Below are positions 1 to 6,522 of a DNA stretch of 10,843 nt, piece by piece. The first letter of the stretch is position 1; the number at the start of each line of letters is the position of its first letter. Location of the stretch: NCBI GenBank assembly GCA_023145555.1, contig JAGLDO010000006.1, forward strand, positions 1 through 10,843. Direction: 5' to 3'. This DNA comes from Bacteroidales bacterium. Lineage in GTDB: Bacteria; Bacteroidota; Bacteroidia; Bacteroidales; B39-G9. The notes under the pieces were generated by a model, which was not told the DNA's origin, searched no databases, and saw only the letters and a program-made list of their open reading frames with translations. A program made the translations under genes and the position numbers.

Positions 1-41
1 CCCAATAATCCGTTGCTGCCTGTAACTAAAATTGTTTGCAT
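1..41 (-). CDS. NAD(P)-dependent sugar epimerase/reductase (extended SDR), N-terminal fragment
   Basis: Reading the minus strand from the ATG at 41 gives MQTILVTGSNGLLG before the window ends. This is a first beta strand followed by the TGxxGxxG nucleotide-binding loop of extended short-chain dehydrogenases, the family of UDP-sugar epimerases, dehydratases and RmlD-type dTDP-4-dehydrorhamnose reductases. The start lies 5 bp after the stop of the upstream glycosyltransferase, so it is very probably the next gene of the same operon and would supply or modify a nucleotide sugar for the polysaccharide. TGSNGLLG resembles RmlD-like proteins, but 14 residues cannot settle the substrate. What is seen is the motif and the spacing; the role is inferred. 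The rest of the gene lies outside the window. Confidence 0.72.
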   Translation of the reverse strand, partial: MQTILVTGSNGLL

Positions 42-46
42 TGGTA

Positions 47-1138
47 TTAATAAAGTATTTGTTCAATCTGCTTAACAGTATTTTCTATTTCAAATCTTTT
101 TTCAACAATCTCACGGGCTTTGTTGCCAAATTTTTCTCTCAATTCATTATCATTAATCAGTAACTCAATTTTACTTGTAAATTCATCAATATTAAAATCA
201 TCAATTAAGAAACCTGTTTCATTATCGGCAATTATTTCAGGATTACTGCTTACGTTAAATGCAACAGTCGGCTTATTGCAAGCCATCGCCTCAACAATAA
301 CATAACCAAACCCTTCCCACAAAGATGTCAGCAAAAAAACATCAATGCTATTCATAAATGACTTAATATTCTCAACAAAACCTAAAAATACAACTTCATT
401 TTCGACTTTCAATTTTTTGGCATAAGTGCGAAGTTCATTATTTAATTCTCCATCACCTGCAATTAATAATTTGAAATTAATATTTTTCGATTTTAATTTT
501 TTAGCAATATCAATCAAATAGTTTTGAGCTTTTTGTTTTGATAATCTTCCGGCAGATCCAAGAATAATCTCATTATTTGACTTTGTATATATTTTTGATG
601 TTGTCTTGTCATACTTTTTTAAGTCAATTCCGTTATATACCAATTTAATTTTTTTCGCCTCAATCATATTTGGGTTTTTGGCATTGAGAGTGTTCTTTGT
701 CTCATTTGAATTTACAATAACTTCAGTTATAATTTTTTTGAAAAGAAATCTGTTTAAAAAGGAATTTTTAACTGGTATTGCACTTCCTCTACGATAAATG
801 ATATTGTTAACTCCGGCAATTTTAGCAGCCATTCCGGCAGCTTTTAAGTCAGAAGGTAAATTTAAAATAACTGTATTGATTAAATGATTTTTAAATAACC
901 GGCTAATTTTTAATATTTTAAAAGGATTTAAAAAACTAAAGTTTGAAACTTTTATTGATATAGTCGGAATATTTGATTTAACAGCTTTGTAAAATAGTTC
1001 ACTTTTTTTGTTTGTTACTAATGTAATATTATAATTTTTATTTAATAAACGAACAGCTATGTCGTAGTGCCATTTTTCACCACCCCCCCATGCTTTACAA
1101 CTATTAAAAAAACATATATTATTTGTTACTTTATCCAT
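47..1138 (-). CDS. Family 4 glycosyltransferase (GT-B fold)
   Basis: A 363-residue protein, normal length for a GT4 enzyme, with no signal peptide. It probably acts at the cytoplasmic face of the inner membrane, moving a sugar from a nucleotide donor to a growing lipid-linked glycan. The N-terminal acceptor domain has the glycine-rich loop WGGGEK (residues 17-22). The linker region has VYNGID (167-172). The C-terminal Rossmann domain starts at GSAGRLSKQK (194-203), continues with IAGDGEL (226-232), and has the donor-binding EGFGYVIVE motif, an E-x7-E pair at Glu275 and Glu283. The start is an ATG at 1138, without a Shine-Dalgarno sequence. It sits 17 bp after the GT2 gene and 5 bp before the epimerase gene, so it is clearly mid-operon. 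The GGG loop is encoded by a run of seven G (1083-1089), rare in this A+T-rich DNA. Donor and acceptor sugars cannot be read from the sequence. Confidence 0.93.
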   Translation of the reverse strand: MDKVTNNICFFNSCKAWGGGEKWHYDIAVRLLNKNYNITLVTNKKSELFYKAVKSNIPTISIKVSNFSFLNPFKILKISRLFKNHLINTVILNLPSDLKAAGMAAKIAGVNNIIYRRGSAIPVKNSFLNRFLFKKIITEVIVNSNETKNTLNAKNPNMIEAKKIKLVYNGIDLKKYDKTTSKIYTKSNNEIILGSAGRLSKQKAQNYLIDIAKKLKSKNINFKLLIAGDGELNNELRTYAKKLKVENEVVFLGFVENIKSFMNSIDVFLLTSLWEGFGYVIVEAMACNKPTVAFNVSSNPEIIADNETGFLIDDFNIDEFTSKIELLINDNELREKFGNKAREIVEKRFEIENTVKQIEQILY

Positions 1139-1155
1139 CTATTAATATTAAATTT

Positions 1156-1911
1156 TTATTTATTTTTATTAAGATCACTTAATTTTACTTGTTTCAAAAA
1201 CGTTGAATGTGCAGAATTTACGCTTATTACAAAACCGTAAAAACCATCGAGAAATCCTAATTTAATAAAATATGTTCTAATAAATTTCCAAAAAGGACTA
1301 AAAATTATTTTAAAAAAATTTGATTTTTTACCTTTTTCAAAACGTGCTAAAGCAGCAATATCTGAAAATTTATTTATTGTTTCAATGTGTTGAGAAATGG
1401 AATAATAAGAATAATGATAAAGGTCTCCAATTAAATGATATTTATTACAGTTGGTGTTTAATTCAAACTTATCGTGTGGGTTTGTTCCTGCCCATTTTCC
1501 TTTTCGGCTGTCCCACAAACGCAATTTTTTGTCGGGATACCAACCGGAATGTTTTATCCATTTACCACAATAATTAGTTAGTCGGTTAAAATAATAACCA
1601 TCATATTTCCAATTGTTTTTTACTTCTTTTATTGATTTTTTAAGCTCTTCAGATAATTCTTCATCAGCATCGAGTGATAATATATGAGGGAATTCAGCTT
1701 GTGTAATAGCCCAATTTTTTTGCTCTATATGTCCTTCAAATTTATGTTCAAAAATTCTTACATTATATTTCTTACATATTTCTTGCGTTGCATCAGTCGA
1801 AAAAGAATCAACTACAACAATATCGTCGGCAATATCTTTTACTGAAAGCAAACATCTTTCAATATTATTTTCTTCGTTATATGTTATTATTACAACCGAT
1901 AATTTTATCAT
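1156..1911 (-). CDS. Family 2 glycosyltransferase, WaaE/KdtX-like (LPS core type)
   Basis: A 251-residue cytoplasmic GT-A glycosyltransferase. Residues 3-12 (KLSVVIITYN) and the following NEENNIERCL are the classic GT2 opening. VVDSFSTDAT (33-42) is the nucleotide-binding turn. LDADEE (80-85) carries the metal-binding DxD at Asp81 and Asp83. GWYPDKKLRLW (123-133) and the NPHDKFEL region (144-151) are characteristic of the WaaE/KdtX group, whose known members add beta-1,4-glucose to the inner core of LPS. The basic, aromatic segment around 195-225 may lie along the membrane. It is 35 bp after the ligase-like gene and 17 bp before the GT4 gene. Subfamily membership is from motif resemblance; the sugar transferred here is not known. 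Confidence 0.92.
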   Translation of the reverse strand: MIKLSVVIITYNEENNIERCLLSVKDIADDIVVVDSFSTDATQEICKKYNVRIFEHKFEGHIEQKNWAITQAEFPHILSLDADEELSEELKKSIKEVKNNWKYDGYYFNRLTNYCGKWIKHSGWYPDKKLRLWDSRKGKWAGTNPHDKFELNTNCNKYHLIGDLYHYSYYSISQHIETINKFSDIAALARFEKGKKSNFFKIIFSPFWKFIRTYFIKLGFLDGFYGFVISVNSAHSTFLKQVKLSDLNKNK

Positions 1912-1946
1912 AAAAAATATTTCAAAAAGTATATTTGTTCGCTAAT

Positions 1947-3539
1947 TTATTTTTTAAATTCTTTTCGATTATACCCAAATAAAAATAAAGAGTAAAAGTA
2001 CGTAAAAAATGTAACGCCTGCCTGCGTTTCTAATGTGTCTTCGTTTAACATTGACAATAATACAATTATTAAAAAAATCATAAAAAAATAATTTTTAAAC
2101 TTTTTTTCATGAAAAATTGGATAAATCATTGCAAAAATAATAATTAAAAACCCAATTAATCCAAAAGTCACAAAAAAAGTAACAAACTGATTATGAGCCC
2201 TCAACCGCCATCTCTGTGATAATGGGGAATTCATTTTATTATATTGTTCAGCAAAAGCTGTTTTTAAGTCACCGGTTCCTATTCCAACTAAAAAATTATC
2301 TTTAATAATTCCAAACGAAGCCTTAAGGTATTCAAACCGTTGCGTAACGGAATGACCACTCGGATTTCCTTTCTTAAACTGAACGTCAATCTGCCAAATA
2401 ATTTTATATATTCTTGAAGATAGGCTAATCTTGTTTTTATAAATATAATTTGCATACCCGTCTTCAATGTGCTTAATATCTTTTTTCGTTAATTCTTTAA
2501 CTCCCTCAGCATCTTTTCTGTATTCTTTAGAAGTTAAATATCTGGTAATAGTATTTCTTATTTTCTGATTTTTATTATCAAGGCTGTCGTAATTAATTTT
2601 ACTAATTTTATTCCATTCGGGACGCATTTCTTTTTCAGAAACGTATAGATAAACATAATGTCCGTTTTCAATTATTTTATTGTTAAAATCATGTTTGTAT
2701 TTATTGCCGAGTTTTGTGTATTGGTCAATAGTATCAGGATTAACTTTATCAACGTCATAAAAATCAATAACAAATTTGGTAAATAAAGCTAGTAATAAAA
2801 TGGGTGTAATTATTAATAAAGTAATCAGAACTTTTTTTATTTTTTTGTTTTTTAGTTTTATAAATATACCAATCGCAACTACAAAACCCACTATAAAAAA
2901 CACAATTATTCCGGTAATCGATTGTAATATAAATAAAAATAAAGCAAGCCAAATAATCAGTATCAGATAAATAACTTTTTCTTTTTTATTGGTTTTACTA
3001 AAAAAGAAATAATAAACTAATGAAAAAACAGCAATATTTATCAGTAAAGAAAAACGTATATGTGATATAAAAATCGATATTTCTCTTATGTCTGTTACTT
3101 TATAATTTATTAATCCTAATAATACAGATGTGCTTATAAGTGTGCTGACAGTAGTTGCCGCAACAAAAAAAAGTAATAAAATTTTTAGTTGTTTATAATT
3201 TAATTTTTGCGAAGTGCCAATAATTATTGGAAGTAATAATAATGGTAATTTAATTTTTATATCGTGAAACGCGTACTTAAAATCGCTTGTGTAAATTAAT
3301 CCAATTATATGAACAAAAAATATTAACAAAAATATTAATATACTTTTATTCTGGAGAATATGTTTAAACCTTGACTTAAATTTATTTTCTAAAATCCAGT
3401 TCCCTGCTAAAATAAATTGTGCTACACTTGTGAGATATGGAGACAATGGCAAGCTGGCAACAAGCAATATTAATCCGAAATAATATAGATTAAAAGACCC
3501 GAAAATTCTCAAAACATTTTCTTTTTTCGAAATCTTCAT
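1947..3539 (-). CDS. O-antigen ligase / polymerase family membrane protein (WaaL/Wzy-like)
   Basis: A 530-residue polytopic inner-membrane protein. Hydrophobic segments lie at about 17-45, 66-83, 97-107, 118-142, 156-180, 188-206, 209-227, 238-258, then 450-475 and 483-522. Between residues 259 and 448 is one large, charged, soluble region, probably periplasmic. The PF04932-type ligase region is recognisable by SHIRFSLL (159-166), QRFEYLKAS (400-408), the VGIGTGD stretch (418-424) and RAHNQFVTFFVTFGLIG (447-463), with Arg401 and His449 in the positions where this superfamily keeps catalytic Arg and His. Such proteins either join O-antigen to lipid A-core or polymerise O-units; the sequence alone does not separate the two. 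ATG start at 3539, 30 bp after the PKD/CHU_C gene and followed by two glycosyltransferases, which fits a surface-polysaccharide operon. Confidence 0.9.
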   Translation of the reverse strand: MKISKKENVLRIFGSFNLYYFGLILLVASLPLSPYLTSVAQFILAGNWILENKFKSRFKHILQNKSILIFLLIFFVHIIGLIYTSDFKYAFHDIKIKLPLLLLPIIIGTSQKLNYKQLKILLLFFVAATTVSTLISTSVLLGLINYKVTDIREISIFISHIRFSLLINIAVFSLVYYFFFSKTNKKEKVIYLILIIWLALFLFILQSITGIIVFFIVGFVVAIGIFIKLKNKKIKKVLITLLIITPILLLALFTKFVIDFYDVDKVNPDTIDQYTKLGNKYKHDFNNKIIENGHYVYLYVSEKEMRPEWNKISKINYDSLDNKNQKIRNTITRYLTSKEYRKDAEGVKELTKKDIKHIEDGYANYIYKNKISLSSRIYKIIWQIDVQFKKGNPSGHSVTQRFEYLKASFGIIKDNFLVGIGTGDLKTAFAEQYNKMNSPLSQRWRLRAHNQFVTFFVTFGLIGFLIIIFAMIYPIFHEKKFKNYFFMIFLIIVLLSMLNEDTLETQAGVTFFTYFYSLFLFGYNRKEFKK

Positions 3540-3569
3540 ATCTATAAATGTCTTGACAAAATAAAACTA

Positions 3570-4406
3570 CTAATAGAAGACATTAAAGAAGCCTTTTTTT
3601 GGTTCATACTCTATGTTCCCTTCTATTTGAATTACATAGAAATAGGTTCCGGGTTGAACTTTTTCGCCATCAGGAGTTCGTGCATCCCAGCATACTTGTT
3701 CTGCAGTTTGAGATTCATACATAACACTACCCCACCTGCTATAAATTGTAATTGAAATTTTAACTTGCCCGTTTGAGGTTATGCAAAATAAATCGTTTAA
3801 ACCATCATTATTTGGTGTTACTACATTTGGAACAACGAAATTATCAAAAACAGTAATATTTTTAATTATTTCGTCGTCGCAACCATTAACATCTGTAATA
3901 TTAAAATACACATTATAAGTTCCTTTATCAGGAAATTTATGATTTATAAATGAACTATCTGTACTTATAATTGCTGATCCATCATTAAAATTCCACTCAA
4001 ATGAAAATTTACTGGTATCGCTTTGTGAATTATCTCGAAATCTTTTTGAATAGCTTGAAAAGGGAATACTGTCAACAATAAAATCTGCAACAGGATTTTT
4101 GTGAATTGTAATAATTTTTGATACAGAATCTGTGTTTGTTCCATCACTAATCACTAGTTTAACAGTAAAATCCCCTAAAGTATTGTAAACATGTTTTGTT
4201 TTTTGTGTTGTGGCTGTTTGACCATCGCCAAAATCCCATTGCCACGAACTTATTGATGCACCTGACGAATTATCTGAAAAAGAAATTGTATCTGCTTTAC
4301 AAGTAATATTTAAAAAAGTGAAATCAGCAAAAATTTGAGCTACAGAAAACTCTACTGTTAACATAAAAAATATTAGTGTAAAAAATTTTGTCTGAAGAAA
4401 CCTCAT
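3570..4406 (-). CDS. Secreted two-PKD protein with CHU_C (T9SS type B sorting) C-terminal domain
   Basis: A 278-residue exported protein. Residues 1-23 are a signal peptide (MRFLQTK, a hydrophobic core, then SVAQ). Two PKD-like immunoglobulin folds follow: about 27-102 with WDFGDG at 57-62, and about 106-187 with the degenerate WNFNDG at 138-143. Residues 190-278 match the gliding-motility-associated CHU_C domain: PNVVTPNNDGLND, then IYSRWGSVMYES, a WDAR.PDG element, and PGTYFYVIQIEG. This domain is used as a type B sorting signal by the type IX secretion system, so the product is probably taken to the outer surface. No catalytic domain is present. The frame is open to a TTG at 4427, but that codon lies inside a -7-like box; the ATG at 4406 begins directly at the signal peptide and is preferred. 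It heads the polysaccharide gene run, 30 bp before the ligase-like gene. Its role there is unknown. Confidence 0.88.
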   Translation of the reverse strand: MRFLQTKFFTLIFFMLTVEFSVAQIFADFTFLNITCKADTISFSDNSSGASISSWQWDFGDGQTATTQKTKHVYNTLGDFTVKLVISDGTNTDSVSKIITIHKNPVADFIVDSIPFSSYSKRFRDNSQSDTSKFSFEWNFNDGSAIISTDSSFINHKFPDKGTYNVYFNITDVNGCDDEIIKNITVFDNFVVPNVVTPNNDGLNDLFCITSNGQVKISITIYSRWGSVMYESQTAEQVCWDARTPDGEKVQPGTYFYVIQIEGNIEYEPKKGFFNVFY

Positions 4407-4424
4407 TTCATATTTTAATTTATA

Positions 4425-4432
4425 CAAACTTA
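4425..4432 (-). promoter_or_regulatory. Possible Bacteroidota -7 box before the PKD/CHU_C gene
   Basis: On the minus strand this reads TAAGTTTG, matching the phylum's TAnnTTTG -7 consensus. It is 18 bp before the preferred ATG at 4406, which would give a short leader of about 13 nt. No TTG -33 element is visible at the usual distance, so the promoter is weak or the match is by chance. It would be the start of the polysaccharide operon, separated from the AI-2E transporter gene. Confidence 0.35.
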
Positions 4433-4465
4433 AATAATAATATTTATTTTTTTGTGTTTTTGTTA

Positions 4466-5566
4466 CTAAATGTTTTTTGTTAGTTTATCAACAATCTTAA
4501 AATTACTAAAAAATTCTTTTGCAACAACCCTAATAACAGTATATGTAGGTATTGCCAAAATCATCCCGAAAATTCCCGAAAGACTTCCTGCCATTAATAT
4601 TACCAAAAATATTTCTAAAGGATGAGCTTTAACGCTGCTTGAATATATTAATGGTTGAAACAAAATATTATCGATTAACTGAACAATAATAAAAACCAAA
4701 GACATGTATGCAATTAATGGTAATAATTGAGAAGAAAATTCTAAATCAAAATTTGTAGCAACTCCTATAATTAAACCAAAAAAAGCACCAATATATGGTC
4801 CTATATATGGTATTACATTTAGCAATCCGGCTAGAAGACCTATAACAATAGCATGATTAAACCTAATTCCTACAATTGTTAATCCGGTTGTTACTAAAAT
4901 AATAATAAGCAAAATTTCAATTAAAATGCCAATGAAATATCGCGACAATAAATATTTAATAGAATGTAATACATGACGTACTCCTTGTTCTTTTTTTGTT
5001 GGCATAAATGCAAGGATTCCCTCGGTAAATAATCCTTCTTCTTTTAAAAAAAAGAAAGTAATGAAAGAAATAGAAAAAAATGCTATTAACAAATTTCCTA
5101 TAATTCCTGCTATTGAACCAAAAAATGAAGATAGTTCAGAAATACTAAAAACTTCGATAAATTTTGATGTTAAATATTCATTTACTGATAAATCTTCTGA
5201 AGCTATTTGAAACTTATCAAAAATTTCCTGAACTTTTTCAATTGGATTTTTCAAATTTTGCAACAAACCATTTATGTCTATTGATGACAACTCATTTATT
5301 TCGTTAACAATTAATGGAATGAAAAAACGAAAAAAGGATATAAAAATTACCCACAAAAAAATTAAGGTGATAGCTGCACTTAATGATTTAGATAGTCGGG
5401 ATTTCTTAATTCGCAGTTTTATTAAAAACTGCACAATTGGATGACCGACTAATGACAAAACTGCGGAAATTAAAATATAAGCTACTATTGATTTGAAATA
5501 CCAAAGAGCATATACTAACAAAACTACTCCTAAAAATATTAAAATATACTTTATTGTTTTATTCAT
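4466..5566 (-). CDS. AI-2E family transporter (PF01594-type permease)
   Basis: A 366-residue inner-membrane protein, typical length for this family. Hydrophobic segments are near 7-24, 26-41, 62-88, 150-175, 207-231, 236-270, 282-306 and 316-345, with a soluble stretch of about 60 residues (90-148) after the third. The signature LLNVIPYIGPYIGAFFG (248-264) and the QLIDNILFQPLIYSSSVKAHP stretch (296-316) identify the family. Members have been linked to autoinducer-2 export (TqsA) and to Na+/H+ antiport, but most are uncharacterised, and nothing here shows the substrate. The ATG at 5566 is directly followed by the first membrane helix. The gene lies between a terminator on its upstream side and the polysaccharide operon 59 bp downstream. 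I see no good TAnnTTTG box in its 5' region, so its promoter is unresolved. A functional link with either neighbour is not shown. Confidence 0.93.
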   Translation of the reverse strand: MNKTIKYILIFLGVVLLVYALWYFKSIVAYILISAVLSLVGHPIVQFLIKLRIKKSRLSKSLSAAITLIFLWVIFISFFRFFIPLIVNEINELSSIDINGLLQNLKNPIEKVQEIFDKFQIASEDLSVNEYLTSKFIEVFSISELSSFFGSIAGIIGNLLIAFFSISFITFFFLKEEGLFTEGILAFMPTKKEQGVRHVLHSIKYLLSRYFIGILIEILLIIILVTTGLTIVGIRFNHAIVIGLLAGLLNVIPYIGPYIGAFFGLIIGVATNFDLEFSSQLLPLIAYMSLVFIIVQLIDNILFQPLIYSSSVKAHPLEIFLVILMAGSLSGIFGMILAIPTYTVIRVVAKEFFSNFKIVDKLTKNI

Positions 5567-5625
5567 TCAGAGTCTCAATTATATAAACTGTTAAAGATAA
5601 TATTTTTTTTTCGATTGTTATAAAT

Positions 5626-5662
5626 TTAATAAAAAAATAAGCGAAGTCAAATGACTTCGCTT
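5626..5662 (-). terminator. Intrinsic terminator of the 5694-6386 gene
   Basis: AAGCGAAGTCA (5639-5649) and TGACTTCGCTT (5652-5662) are perfect inverted repeats, giving a G+C-containing stem of 10 bp or more with a 4-nt loop (AAAT). On the minus strand the hairpin is followed by TTATTTTTTTATT, a U-rich tail; the other side has no T run, so it acts on minus-strand transcription. It lies 32 bp past the stop codon of the secreted protein gene, and separates that gene from the AI-2E transporter gene. Confidence 0.88.
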
Positions 5663-5693
5663 GAAAAGAATTAAATTAAGAAGTCTAAAATTA

Positions 5694-6386
5694 TTATTTC
5701 TTAATTGTTGAATCCTTAACATTTAAAGAATCAACGTTTTCATTTATATTAGTAGTATCTATTTCAATTTCCGGTTCAGGTTCTTTAACCACAGGTTTTT
5801 GGACTTTCACATCCTGTCTATCATCAGAATCTTCAATATCAGGCACATATAATTCTTTTTTTACGTATATTTTAAGATAGTTTTTAAATTTACTATCACG
5901 AAAAATAAAATAATTTTCGCCAATGGTGTATGCCTCAACTTTATATTGATGGGGTTCAAGTTTTTGGCATCCCTTAGGTGTTTGTGTACATTCAACATTT
6001 TCTATTTCACCTGATTTTAGATTAATTTTTTTAAATCTGTTTTTGTAAATATCGTAGTTTACATAAAAAAAATCACCTTCTTTATCAAAATAACTGTTAT
6101 ATAATTCACACCTGTTATCGTCTAATTTATATTTACCAATCTGTTTCCATGTGTATAAAGAATAAACTACAATATAGACATACTTACTTTTTTCACCTCG
6201 AAATGTAACTGCGAAATAATAATTATTATCATCAACCATAATTTCGAGAATTTTGCTTTTTTTATGAGAAGGACCTTTAATCCTTTTTTGAAAACGATAA
6301 TCTGTTAAATCAGCAGAACCTTGATATTGAGCCGATGAATTAATAAAAATTAATCCTAATATAATGAAGAATAAAAATTTTTTCAT
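5694..6386 (-). CDS. Hypothetical secreted protein with an acidic, Pro-rich C-terminal tail
   Basis: A 230-residue protein I do not recognise. Residues 1-20 (MKKFLFF, hydrophobic core, NSSAQ) form a signal peptide with likely cleavage near Ala19-Gln20; there is no lipobox cysteine, so it is probably soluble in the periplasm or exported. The middle part (about 45-180) is rich in Tyr, Phe and alternating hydrophobic residues, with several stretches that look like paired beta strands (YYFAVTFRG, YVYIVVYSL, FFYVNYDIY, YFIFRDSKF). This suggests a beta-rich, perhaps propeller-blade-like domain. Residues 184-230 are low complexity, rich in Asp, Glu, Lys, Val and Pro, probably disordered. Three cysteines (93, 133, 140) are present. 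It has its own likely promoter upstream and a strong terminator downstream, so it is probably a single-gene transcript. No function is proposed. Confidence 0.8.
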   Translation of the reverse strand: MKKFLFFIILGLIFINSSAQYQGSADLTDYRFQKRIKGPSHKKSKILEIMVDDNNYYFAVTFRGEKSKYVYIVVYSLYTWKQIGKYKLDDNRCELYNSYFDKEGDFFYVNYDIYKNRFKKINLKSGEIENVECTQTPKGCQKLEPHQYKVEAYTIGENYFIFRDSKFKNYLKIYVKKELYVPDIEDSDDRQDVKVQKPVVKEPEPEIEIDTTNINENVDSLNVKDSTIKK

Positions 6387-6459
6387 TTGCTTAATTTTTA
6401 CAAAAAAATAATAATTAATAAATTAAAAGCTAATAATTTCCATATAAATGAAACTTTTT

Positions 6460-6491
6460 CAAATTTAATGTTTTTTTATCATTTTTAACAA
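6460..6491 (-). promoter_or_regulatory. Putative promoter of the 5694-6386 gene
   Basis: The minus strand has TTG (6491-6489), a 21-bp spacer, then TAAATTTG (6467-6460). This matches the Bacteroidota -33 TTG / -7 TAnnTTTG layout, and it is the only promoter in the window with both elements visible. Transcription would begin near 6454, about 68 nt before the ATG at 6386. The elements lie within an inverted repeat (6464-6503). Confidence 0.5.
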
Positions 6492-6503
6492 AAAAACATT
6501 AAA
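6464..6503. repeat. 14-bp perfect A/T-rich inverted repeat (possible glyQS terminator or operator)
   Basis: TTTAATGTTTTTTT (6464-6477) and AAAAAAACATTAAA (6490-6503) are exact reverse complements with a 12-nt loop. The repeat lies 19 bp past the glyQS stop codon and overlaps the putative promoter of the next gene. As minus-strand RNA it can form a 14-bp, nearly all A-U hairpin, but no clean U tract follows it, so termination is only possible, not clear. In DNA of this composition part of the match is helped by the A and T runs. Confidence 0.5.
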
Positions 6504-6522
6504 ATACACAATTATTTAAGGA

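Noticed and set aside
120..797. Plus-strand open frames of 60-63 codons opposite the GT4 gene
   Set aside because: They lie antisense within a well-supported glycosyltransferase gene, have no recognisable features, and arise from its codon usage.
2764..2970. Short open frames within the ligase-like gene on both strands
   Set aside because: Their hydrophobic sequences are out-of-frame or antisense readings of membrane-segment codons; the 530-residue frame explains this DNA.
4407..4427. TTG start extending the PKD/CHU_C protein by seven residues
   Set aside because: The TTG is part of a -7-like box, and the extra residues would precede a complete signal peptide that begins with the ATG at 4406.
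4431..4446. Small hairpin TAAATA-ATAA-TATTTA followed by T run on the plus strand
   Set aside because: It points towards the plus strand, where no gene ends here, has only A-T pairs, and is expected by chance in such DNA.
5567..5638. Promoter for the AI-2E transporter gene
   Set aside because: No TAnnTTTG match is present on the minus strand here; partial matches in this A/T-rich stretch are not strong enough to list.
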